This document shows positions 49,032-60,786 of a stretch of DNA of 64,000 nt, one piece after another. The stretch spans positions 434,001-498,000 of the forward strand of contig NC_079885.1 in NCBI RefSeq assembly GCF_029227915.1, written 5' to 3'. Numbering within the stretch: position 1 is the first letter of the stretch; every line of letters begins with the position of its first letter. This stretch comes from Hydractinia symbiolongicarpus (lineage: Eukaryota; Cnidaria; Hydrozoa; Anthoathecata; Hydractiniidae). A program made the position numbers and the translations under genes. Under the pieces are notes generated by a model. It was not told where the DNA came from. It saw only the letters and a list, made by a program, of their open reading frames with translations, and did no database searches.

Positions 49032-52000
49032 CTAAACGCATGAGACTTGTAGTTTTCAAAAATATATTCATATTTGATGGGACGCTGAATAAAAGAAGTT
49101 TAATCGCCGGCAAACGAAAATCCGCGTTTTCCCCTAAATCCCGGGCTTGGTACGTATAGTCGAATGTATACAAAGAAAGTACCCAGGGATTAAACTCATT
49201 TCCCGAACGATTTTTTATATTATTTTTTTACCACTAAACGCATGAGACTCGTAGTTTTCAAAAATATTTTCATATTTGATGGGACCCTGAATAAAAGAAG
49301 TTTAATCGCCGGCAAACAAAAATCCGCGATTTCCCGTAAATCTTGGGCTTGGCCCGTATAGTCAAAAGTATACAAAGAAAGTACCCAGTGAGTAAACTCA
49401 TTTCCCGAACGATTTTTTAAATTACTTTTTCACCACTAAAACGCATGAGACTTGTAGTTTTTAGAAATGTTTTCATTTTTAAATGAGACGCTGAATAAAA
49501 GAAGTTTAATCGGCGGCAAACGAAAACCTGCGATTTCCCGTAAATCCTGGACTCGGCCCGTATAGTCAAAAGTATACAAAGAAAGAACCCAGGGAGTAAA
49601 CTCATTTCCCAAACGATTTTTTAAATTATTATTTCACCACTAAAACGCATGACACTTGTAGTTTTCAAGAATGTTTTCATTTTTGATGAGACGCTGAATA
49701 AAAGCAGTTTAATCGCCGGCAAACGAAAACCCGCGATTTCCCGTAAATCCCGGGCTTGGCACGTATAGTCGAATGTATGCAAAGAAAGTACCCTGTGAGT
49801 AAACTCATTTCCAGAACGATTTTTTAAATTATTTTTTCACCACTAAAACGCATAAGACTTGTAGTTTTTAAAAATGTTTTCATTTTTAAATGAGACGCTG
49901 AATAAAAGAAGTTTAATCGCCGGCAAACGAAAACCCGCGATTTCCCGTAAATCCCGGGCTTGGCCCGTATAGTCAAAAGTATACAAAGAAAGTACCCAGG
50001 GAGTAAACTCATTTCCCGAACGATTTTTTAAATTATTTTTTCACCACTAAAACGCATGAGACTTGTAGTTTTCAAAAATGTTTTCATTTTTGATGAGACG
50101 CTTAATGAAAGAGGTTTAATCTCCGGCAAACGAAATCCTGCGTTTTCCCGTAAATCCGGGGCTTGGCCCGTATAGTCGAATGTATACAAAGAAAGTACCC
50201 AGGGAGTAAACTCATTTCCCGAACGATTTTGTAAATTTTTTTTCACCACTAAAACGCATGAGACTTGTAGTTTTCAAAAATATTTTCATTTTTGATGAGA
50301 CGCTGAATAAAAGCAGTTTAACCGCCGGCAAACGAAAACCTGCGATTTCCCTAAATCCCGGACTCGGCCCGTATAGTCAAAAGTATACAAAGAAAGTACC
50401 CAGGGAGTAAACTCATTTCCAGAACGATTTTTTAAATTATTTTTTCACCACTAAAACGCATAAGACTTGTAGTTTTTAAAAATGTTTTCATTTTTGATGA
50501 GACGCTGAATAAAAGAAGTTTAATCGCCGGCAAACGAAAACCCGCGATTTCCCGTAAATCCCGGGCTTGGCCCGTATAGTCAAAAGTATACAAAGAAAGT
50601 ACCCAGGGAGTAAACTCATTTCCCTAACGATTTTTTAAATTATTATTTCACCACTAAAACGCATGAGACTTGTAGTTTTCAAGAATGTTTTCATTTTTGA
50701 TGAGACGCTGAATAAAAGCAGTTTAATCGCCGGCAAACGAAAACCCGCGATTTCCCGTAAATCCCGGGCTTGGCACGTATAGTCGAATGTATACAAAGAA
50801 AGTACCCTGTGAGTAAACTCATTTCCAGAACGATTTTTTAAATTATTTTTTCACCACTAAAACGCATGAGACTTGTAGTTTTCAAGAATGTTTTCATTTT
50901 TGATGAGACGCTGAATAAAAGTAGTTTAATCGCCGGCAAACGAAAACCCGCGATTTCCCGTAAATCCCGGCTTGGTCCGTATAGTCAAAAGTATACAAAG
51001 AAAGTCCCCAGAGAGTAAACTCATTTCCCGAACGATTTTTTAAATTATTTTTTCACCACTAAAACGCATGAGACTTGTAGTTTTCAAAAATGTTTTCATT
51101 TTTGATGAGACGCTGAATAAAAGCAGTTTAATCGCCGGCAAACGAAAATCCGCGATTTCCCGTAAATCCCGGACTCGGCCCGTATAGTCAAAAGTATACA
51201 AAGAAAGTACCCAGGGAGTAAACTCATTTCCCGAACGATTGTTTAAATTATTTTTTCACCACTAAAACGCATGAGACTTGTAGTTTTCAAAAATGTTTTC
51301 ATTTTTGATGAGACGCTGAATAAAAGAAGTTTAATCGCCGGCAAACAAAAATCCGCGATTTCCCGTAAATCCCGGGCTTGGCCCGTATAGTCAAAAGTAT
51401 ACAAAGAAAGTACCCAGTGAGTAAACTCATTTCCCGAACGATTTTTTAAATTACTTTTTCACCACTAAAACGCATGAGACTCGTAGTTTTTAAAAATGTT
51501 TTCATTTTTAAATGAGACGCTGAATAAAAGAAGTTTAATCGCCGGCAAACGAAAACCTGCGATTTCCCGTAAATCCTGGACTCGGCCCGTATAGTCAAAA
51601 GTATACAAAGAAAGTACCCAGGGAGTAAACTCATTTCCCAAACGATTTTTTAAATTATTATTTCACCACTAAAACGCATGAGACTTGTAGTTTTCAAGAA
51701 TGTTTTCATTTTGGATGAGACGCTGAATAAAAGCAGTTTAATCGTCGGCAAACGAAAAATCGCGATTTCCCGTAAATCCCGGGCTTGGCACGTATAGTCG
51801 AATGTATACAAAGAAAGTACCCTGTGAGTAAACTCATTTCCAGAACGATTTTTTAAATTATTTTTTCACCACTAAAACGCATTAGACTTGTAGTTTTTAA
51901 AAATGTTTTCATTTTTGATGAGACGCTGAATAAAAGAAGTTTAATCGCCGGCAAACGAAAACCCGCGATTTCCCGTAAATCCCGGGCTTGGCACGTATAG

Positions 52001-52271
52001 TCGAATGTATACAAAGAAAGTACCCTGTGAGTAAACTCATTTCCAGAACGATTTTTTAAATTATTTTTTCACCACTAAAGCCCATGAGACTTGTAGTTTT
52101 TAAAAATGTTTTCATTTTTGATAAGACGCTGAATAAAAGAAGTTTAATCGCCGGCAAACGAAAACCTGCGATTTCCCGTAAATCCCGGCTTGGCCCGTAT
52201 AGTCAAAAGTATACAAAGAAAGTACCCAGGGAGTAAACTCATTTCCCGAACGATTTTTTAAATTATTTTTT
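49032..52271 (+). repeat. Mosaic block of B, I, J', D, E, F, K, L, A, H monomers
   Basis: No higher-order period is visible. A B copy with aatatattcat and gcgttttcccctaaatcc (about 49030) is followed by B, I and J'. Then come an I-like copy with gcataagac, E, F, D, J', K, L, A/B, I, J', an H-like pair and C. The E copy near 50040 keeps the left-hand gtttaatctccgg spelling, like those of 2-20 kb. Some pieces resemble 25.5-30 kb in order. No coding or RNA features are supported. Confidence 0.6.
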
Positions 52272-53898
52272 CAGCACTAAAACGCATGAGACTTGTAGTT
52301 TTTAAAAATGTTTTCATTTTTGATGAGACGGTGAATAAAAGAAGTTTAATCGCCGGCAAACGAAAACCCGCGATTTCCCGTAAATCCCGGGCTTGGCCCG
52401 TATAGTCAAAAGTATACAAAGAAAGTACCCAGGGAGTAAACTCATTTCCCGAACGATTTTTTAAATTATTTTTTCACCACTAAAACGCATGAGACTAGTA
52501 TTTTTGAAAAATGTTTTCATTTTTGATGAGACGCTGAATAAAAGCAGTTTATTCGCCGGCAAACGAAAACCTGCGATTTCCCTAAATCCCGGACTCGGCC
52601 CGTATAGACAAAAGTATACAAAGAAAGTACCCAGGGAGTAAACTCATTTCCAGAACGATTTTTTAAATTATTTTTTCACCACTAAAACGCATAAGACTTG
52701 TAGTTTTTAAAAATGTTATCATTTTTGATGAGACGCTGAATAAAAGAAGTTTAATCGCCGGCAAACGAAAACCCGCGATTTTCCGTAAATCCCGGGCTTG
52801 GCCCGTATAGTCAAAAGTATACAAAGAAAGTACCCAGGGATTAAACTCAATTCCCGAACGATTTTTTATATTATTTTTTTACCACTAAACGCATGAGACT
52901 CGTAGTTTTCAAAAATATTTTCATATTTGATGGGACCCTGAATAAAAGAAGTTTAATCGCCGGCAAACAAAAATCCGCGATTTCCCGTAAATCCCGGGCT
53001 TGGCCCGTATAGTCAAAAGTATGCAAAGAAAGTACCCAGTGAGTAAACTTATTTCCCGAACGATTTTTTAAATTACTTTTTCACCACTAAAACGCATGAG
53101 ACTTGTTGTTTTTAAAAATGTTTTCATTTTTAAATGAGACGCTGAATAAAAGAAGTTTAATCGCCGGCAAACGAAAACCTGCGATTTCCCGTAAATCCTG
53201 GACTCGGCCCGTATAGTCAAAAAGTATACAAAGAAAGTACCCAGGGAGTAAACTCATTTCCAGAACGATTTTTTAAATTATTTTTTCACCACTAAAACGC
53301 ATGAGACTTGTAGTTTTTAAAAATGTTATCATTTTTGATGAGACGCTGAATAAAAGAAGTTTAATCGCCGGCAAACGAAAACCCGCGATTTTCCGTAAAT
53401 CCCGGGCTTGGCCCGTATAGTCAAAAGTATACAAAGAAAGTACCCAGGGATTAAACTCATTTCCCGAACGATTTTTTATATTATTTTTTTACCACTAAAC
53501 GCATGAGACTCGTAGTTTTCAAAAATATTTTCATATTTGATGGGACCCTGAATAAAAGAAGTTTAATCGCCGGCAAACAAAAATCCGCGATTTCCCGTAA
53601 ATCCCGGGCTTGGCCCGTATAGTCAAAAGTATACAAAAAAAGTACCCAGTGAGTAAACTTATTTCCCGAACGATTTTTTAAATTACTTTTTCACCAATAA
53701 AACGCATGAGACTTGTTGTTTTTAAAAATGTTTTCATTTTTAAATGAGACGCTGAATAAAAGAAGTTTAATCGCCGGCAAACGAAAACCTGCGATTTCCC
53801 GTAAATCCTGGACTCGGCCCGTATAGTCAAAAAGTATACAAAGAAAGTACCCAGGGAGTAAACTCATTTCCCAAACGATTTTTTAAATTATTATTTCA
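52272..53898 (+). repeat. M-N then two D-B-I units (2 x 610 bp), dispersed copy of 47.4-48.9 kb
   Basis: The cagcacta M monomer at 52272 corresponds to that at 47405, offset 4867 bp, and the order M, N, D, B, I, D, B is the same. D-B-I units start at 52679 and 53289 and the next monomer starts at 53899, two spacings of 610 bp. Both I copies carry caaaaagtatac. The two blocks are separated by an unrelated mosaic, so either a larger unit was duplicated and then eroded, or the segment moved. Confidence 0.8.
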
Positions 53899-55715
53899 CC
53901 ACTAAAACGCATGAGACTTGTAGTTTTCAAGAATGTTTTCATTTTTGATGAGACGCTGAAAAAAAGCAGTTTAATCGCCGGCAAACGAAAACCCGCGATT
54001 TCCCGTAAATACCGGACTTGGCACGTATAGTCGAATGTATACAAAGAAAGTACCCTGTGAGTAAACTCATTTCTAGAACGATTTTTTAAATTATTTTTTC
54101 ACCACTAAAACGCATAAGACTTGTAGTTTTTAAAAATGTTTTCATTTTTGATGAGACGCTGAATAAAAGAAGTTTAATCTCCGGCAAACGAAAACCCGCG
54201 ATTTCCCGTAAATCCCGGCTTGGCCCGTATAGTGAAAAGTATACAAAGAAAGTACCCAGGGAGTAAACTCATTTCCCGAACGATTTTTTATATTATTTTT
54301 TACCACTAAACGCATGAGACTTGTAGTTTTCAAAAATATATTCATATTTGATGGGACGCTTAATAAAAGAAGTTTAATCGCCGGCAAACGAAATCCCGCG
54401 ATTTTCCGTAAATCCCGGGCTTGGCCCGTATAGTCAAAAGTATACAAAGAAAGTACCCAGGGATTAAACTCATTTCCCGAACGATTTTTTATATTATTTT
54501 TTTACCACTAAACGCATGAGACTCGTAGTTTTCAAAAATATTTTCATATTTGATGGGACCCTGAATAAAAGAAGTTTAATCGCCGGCAAACAAAAATCCG
54601 CGATTTCCCGTAAATCCCGGGCTTGGCCCGTATAGTCAAAAGTATACAAAGAAAGTACCCAGGGATTAAACTCATTTCCCGAACGATTTTTTATATTATT
54701 TTTTTACCACTAAACGCATGAGACTCGTAGTTTTCAAAAATATTTTCATATTTGATGGGACCCTGAATAAAAGAAGTTTAATCGCCGGCAAACAAAAATC
54801 CGCGATTTCCCGTAAATCCTGGGCTTGGCCCGTATAGTCAAAAGTATACAAAAAAAGTACCCAGTGAGTAAACTTATTTCCCGAACGATTTTTTAAATTA
54901 CTTTTTCACCAATAAAACGCATGAGACTTGTTGTTTTTAAAAATGTTTTCATTTTTAAATGAGACGCTGAATAAAAGAAGTTTAATCGCCGGCAAACGAA
55001 AACCTGCGATTTCCCGTAAATCCTGGACTCGGCCCGTATAGTCAAAAAGTATACAAAGAAAGTACCCAGGGAGTAAACTCATTTCCCAAACGATTTTTTA
55101 AATTATTATTTCATCACTAAAACGCATGAGACTTGTAGTTTTCAAGAATGTTTTCATTTTTGATGAGACTCTGAAAAAAAGCAGTTTAATCGCCGGCAAA
55201 CGAAAACCCGCGATTTCCCGTAAATCCCGGACTTGGCACGTATAGTCGAATGTATACTAAGAAAGTACCCTGTGAGTAAACTCATTTCCAGAACGATTTT
55301 TTAAATTATTTTTTCACCACTAAAACGCATAAGACTTGTAGTTTTTAAAAATGTTTTCATTTTTGATGAGACGCTGAATAAAAGAAGTTTAATCTCCGGC
55401 AAACGAAAACCCGCGATTTCCCGTAAATCCCGGCTTGGCCCGTATAGTGAAAAGTATACAAAGAAAGTACCCAGGGAGTAAACTCATTTCCCGAACGATT
55501 TTTTATATTATTTTTTACCACTAAACGCATGAGACTTGTAGTTTTCAAAAATATATTCATATTTGATGGGACGCTGAATAAAAGAAGTTTAATCGCCGGC
55601 AAACGAAAATCCGCGTTTTCCCCTAAATCCCGGGCTTGGTACGTATAGTCGAATGTATACAAAGAAAGTACCCAGGGATTAAACTCATTTCCCTAACGAT
55701 TTTTTAAATTATTAT
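53492..55715 (+). repeat. 6-monomer repeat (1215 bp), second copy one monomer short
   Basis: The order is B, I, J', D, B'' (aatatattcat), then B. Starts at 53492 and 54707 are 1215 bp apart, and the rare tagtgaaaagtatac lies at 54229 and 55444. The sixth monomer is missing in the second copy, where a J' follows. At about 54459-54864 two nearly identical B monomers stand side by side with a 203-bp offset, the smallest duplication in the window. Confidence 0.82.
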
Positions 55716-58354
55716 TTCACCACTAAAACGCATGAGACTTGTAGTTTTCAAGAATGTTTTCATTTTTGATGAGACGCTGAATAAAAGCAGTTTAATCGCC
55801 GGCAAACGAAAACCCGCGATTTCCCGTAAATCCCGGGCTTGGCACGTATAGTCGAATGTATACAAAGAAAGTACCCTGTGAGTAAACTCATTTCCAGAAC
55901 GATTTTTTAAATTATTTTTTCACCACGAAAACGCATAAGACTTGTAGTTTTTAAAAATGTTTACATTTTTGATGAGACGCTGAATAAAAGTAGTTTAATC
56001 GCCGGCAAACGAAAACCCGCGATTTCCCGTAAATCCCGGCTTGGTCCGTATAGTCAAAGGTATACAAAGAAAGTCCCCAGAGAGTAAACTCATTTCCCGA
56101 ACGATTTTTTAAATTATTTTTTCACCACTAAAACGCATGAGACTTGTAGTTTTCAAAAATGTTTTCATTTTTGATGAGACGCTGAATAAAAGCAGTTTAA
56201 TCGCCGGCAAACGAAAATCCGCGATTTCCCGTAAATCCCGGACTCGGCCCGTATAGTCAAAAGTATACAAAGAAAGTACCCAGGGAGTAAACTCATTTCC
56301 CGAACGATTGTTTAAATTATTTTTTCACCACTAAAACGCATGAGACTTGTAGTTTTCAAAAATGTTTTCATTTTTGATGAGACGCTGAATAAAAGAAGTT
56401 TAATCGCCGGCAAACAAAAATCCGCGATTTCCCGTAAATCCCGGGCTTGGCCCGTATAGTCAAAAGTATACAAAGAAAGTACCCAGTGAGTAAACTCATT
56501 TCCCGAACGATTTTTTAAATTATTATTTCACCACTAAAACGCATGAGACTTGTAGTTTTCAAGAATGTTTTCATTTTGGATGAGACGCTGAATAAAAGCA
56601 GTTTAATCGTCGGCAAACGAAAACCCGCGATTTCCCGTAAATCCCGGGCTTGGCACGTATAGTCGAATGTATACAAAGAAAGTACCCTGTGAGTAAACTC
56701 ATTTCCAGAACGATTTTTTAAATTATTTTTTCACCACTAAAACGCATTAGACTTGTAGTTTTTAAAAATGTTTTCATTTTTGATGAGACGCTGAATAAAA
56801 GAAGTTTAATCGCCGGCAAACGAAAACCCGCGATTTCCCGTAAATCCCGGGCTTGGCACGTATAGTCGAATGTATACAAAGAAAGTACCCTGTGAGTAAA
56901 CTCATTTCCAGAACCATTTTTAAAATTATTTTTTCACCACTACAACGCATTAGACTTGTAGTTTTTAAAAATGTTTTCATTTTTAAATGAGACGCTAAAT
57001 AAAAGAAGTTTAATCGCCGGCAAACGAAAACCCGCGATTTCCTGTAAATCCCGGCTTGGCCCGTATAGTCAAAAGTATACAAAGAAAGTACCCAGGGAGT
57101 AAACTCATTTCCCGAACGATTTTTTAAATTATTTTTCCACCACTAAAACGCATGAGACTTGTAGTTTTTAAAAATGTTTTCATTTTTGTTGAGACGGTGA
57201 ATAAAAGAAGTTTAATCGCCGGCAAACGAAAACCCGCGATTTCCCGTAAATCCCGGGCTTGGCCCGTATAGTCAAAAGTATACAAAGAAAGTACCCAGGG
57301 AGTAAACTCATTTCCCGAACGATTTTTTAAATTATTTTTTCACCACTAAAACGCATGAGACTTGTATTTTTGAAAAATGTTTTCATTTTTGATGAGACGC
57401 TGAATAAAAGCAGTTTAATCGCCGGCAAACGAAAACCTGCGATTTCCCTAAATCCCGGACTCGGCCCGTATAGTCAAAAGTATACAAAGAAAGTACCCAG
57501 GGAGTAAACTCATTTCCAGAACGATTTTTTAAATTATTTTTTCACCACTAAAACGCATAAGACTTGTAGTTTTTAAAAATGTTATCATTTTTGATGAGAC
57601 GCTGAATAAAAGAAGTTTAATCGCCGGCAAACGAAAACCCGCGATTTCCCGTAAATCCCGGTCTTGGCCCGTATAGTCAAAAGTATACAAAGAAAGTACC
57701 CAGGGATTAAACTCATTTCCCGAACGATTTTTTATATTATTTTTTCACCACTAAAGCCCATGAGACTTGTAGTTTTTAAAAATGTTTTCATTTTTGATGA
57801 GACGCTGAATAAAAGAAGTTTAATCGTCGGCAAACGAAAACCCGCGATTTCCTGTAAATCCCGGCTTGGCCCGTATAGTCAAAAGTATACAAAGAAAGTA
57901 CCCAGGGAGTAAACTCATTTCCCGAACGATTTTTTAAATTATTTTTTCACCACTAAAACGCATGAGACTTGTAGTTTTCAAAAATGTTTTCATTTTTGTT
58001 GAGACTGTGAATAAAAGAAGTTTAATCGCCGGCAAACGAAAACCCGCGATTTCCCTTAAATCCCGGGCTTGGCCCATATAGTCAAAAGTATACAAAGAAA
58101 GTACCCAGGGAGTAAACTCATTTCCCGAACGATTTTTTAAATTATTTTTTCACCACTAAAACGCATGAGACTTGTATTTTTGAAAAATGTTTTCATTTTT
58201 GATGAGACGCTGAATAAAAGCAGTTTAATCGCCGGCAAACGAAAACCTGCGATTTCCCTAAATCCCGGACTCGGCCCGTATAGTCAAAAGTATACAAAGA
58301 AAGTACCCAAGGAGTAAACTCATTTCCCGAACGATTTTTTATATTATTTTTTTC
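55716..58354 (+). repeat. Mosaic of J', K, L, A/B, H, D, M', N, C monomers
   Basis: The run J', K, L, A/B is followed by another J', H-like and D-like copies, and then two M'-N pairs with gttgagac. These pairs (N copies near 57363 and 58174) lie 811 bp apart and resemble the M-N pairs of 44-48 kb. A D copy with ttatcattttt lies at 57584. Single-copy oddities are caccacgaaaacg at about 55921 and ccatttttaaaattat at about 56915. Nothing gene-like is seen. Confidence 0.6.
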
Positions 58355-60786
58355 CCACTAAACGCATGAGACTTGTAGTTTTCAAAAATATTTTCATATT
58401 TGATGGGACGCTGAATAAAAGAAGTTTAATCGCCGGTAAACAAAAATTCGCGATTTCCCGTAAATCCCGGACTCGGCCTGTAAAGTCAAAAGTATACAAA
58501 GAAAGTACCCAGGGAGTAAACTCATTTCCCGAACGATTTTTTAAATTATTTTTTCACCACTAAAACGCATGAGACTTGTAGTTTTCAAAAATGTTTTCAT
58601 TTTTGATGAGACGCTTAATGAAAGAGGTTTAATCGCCGGCAAACGAAATCCTACGTTTTCCCGTAAATCCGGGGCTTGGCCCGTATAGTTGAATGTATAC
58701 AAAGAAAGTACCCAGGGACTAAACTCATTTCCCGAACGATTTTTTAAATTTTTGTTTCACCACTAAAACGCCTGACACTTGTAGTTTTCAAAAATGTTTT
58801 CATTTTTGATGAGACGCTTAATGAAAGAGGTTTAATCGCCGGCAAACGAAATCCCGCGTTTTCCCGTAAATCCGGGGCTTGGCCCGTATAGTCGAATGTA
58901 TACAAAGAAAGTACCCAGGGAGTAAACTCATTTCCCGAACGATTTTTTAAATTTTTTCTTCACCACTAAAACGCATGAGACTTGTAGTTTTCAAAAATGT
59001 TTTCATTTTTGATGAGACCCTTAATGAAAGAGGTTTAATCGCCGGCAAACGAAAATCCGCGATTTCCCGTAAATCCCGGACTCGGCCCGTATAGTCAAAA
59101 GTATACAAAGAAAGTACCCAGGGAGTAAACGCATTTCCCGAACGATTTTTTAAATTACTTTTTCACCACTAAAACGCATGACACTTGTAGTTTTTAAAAA
59201 TGTTTTCATTTTTGATGAGACGCTGAATAAAAGAAGTTTAATCGCCGGCACACGAAAACCTGCGATTTCCCGTAAATCCTAGACTCGTCCCGTATAGTCA
59301 AAAGTATACAAAGAAAGTACCCAGGGAGTAAACTCATTTCCTAAACGATTTTTTAAATTATTATTTCACCACTAAAACGCATGAGACTTGTAGTTTTTAA
59401 AAATGTTTTCATTTTTGATGAGACGCTGAATAAAAGAAGTTTAATCGCCGGCAAACGAAAACCCGCGCTTTCCCGTAAATCCCGGCTTGGCCCGTATAGT
59501 CAAAAGTATACAAAGAAAGTACCCAGGGAGTAAACTATTTTCCCGAACGATTTTTTAATTTATCTTTTCACCACTAAAACGCATGAGACTTGTAGTTTTC
59601 AAAAATGTTTTCATTTTTGATGAGACGCTGAATAAAGTAAGTTTAATCGCCGGCAAACGAAAGCCCGCGATTTCCCGTAAATCCCGGGCTTGGCCCGTAT
59701 AGTCGAATGTATACAAAGAAAGTACCCTGTGATTAAACTCATTTCCAGAACGATTTTTTAAATTATTTTTTCACCACTAAAACGCATAAGACTTGTAGTT
59801 TTTAAAAATGTTTTCACTTTTGATGAGACGCTGAATAAAAGAAGTTTAATCGCCGGCACACGAAAACCTGCGATTTCCCGTAAATCCTGGACTCGTCCCG
59901 TATAGTCAAGAGTATACAAAGAAATTACCCAGGGAGTAAACTCATTTCCCGAACGATTTTTTAAATTACTTTTTCACCACTAAAACGCATAAGACTTGTA
60001 GTTTTTAAAAATGTTTTCACTTTTGATGAGACGCTGAATAAAAGAAGTTTAATCGCCGGCAAACGAAAACCTGCGATTTCCCGTAAATCCTGGACTCGTC
60101 CCGTATAGTCAAGAGTATACAAAGAAAGTACCCAGGGAGTAAACTCATTTCCTAAACGATTTTTTAAATTATTATTTCACCACTAAAACGCATGAGACTT
60201 GTAGTTTTCAAGAATGTTTTCATTTTTGATGAGACGCTGAATAAAAGCAGTTTAATCGCCGGCAAACGAAAACCCGCGATTTCCCGTAAATTCCGGCTTG
60301 GCACGTATAGTCGAATGTATACAAAGAAAGTACCCTGTGAGTAAACTCATTTCCAGAACGATTTTTTAAATTATTTTTTCACCACTAAAACGCATAAGAC
60401 TTGTAGTTTTTAAAAATGTTTTCATTTTTGATGAGACGCTGAATAAAAGAAGTTTAATCGCCGGCAAACGAAAACCCGCGCTTTCCCGTAAATCCCGGCT
60501 TGGCCCGTATAGTCAAAAGTATACAAAGAAAGTACCCAGGGAGTAAACTCATTTCCCGAACGATTTTTTAAATTACTTTTTCACCACTAAAACGCATGAG
60601 ACTTGTAGTTTTTAAAAATGTTTTCATTTTTGATGAGACGCTGAATAAAAGAAGTTTAATCGCCGGCACACGAAAACCTGCGATTTCCCGTAAATCCTGG
60701 ACTCGGCCCGTATAGTCAAAAGTATACAAAGAAAGTACCCAAGGAGTAAACTCATTTCCCGAACGATTTTTTATATTATTTTTTTC
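58355..60786 (+). repeat. 12-monomer higher-order unit, copy 1 (2432 bp)
   Basis: It begins with B3 (tttcccacta, ggtaaacaaaaattcgcg, ggcctgtaaagtc), then three successive E-type monomers. Their markers are ctacgttttcc with gggactaaac, a gacacttg copy, and gacccttaatg. Marker ctacg is at 58651 and 61083, 2432 bp apart. The E copies here read gtttaatcgccgg, unlike gtttaatctccgg in the left half of the window. The rest is I-like (gccggcacacg, tcgtcccg), J' and D monomers that are less regular. Confidence 0.78.
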
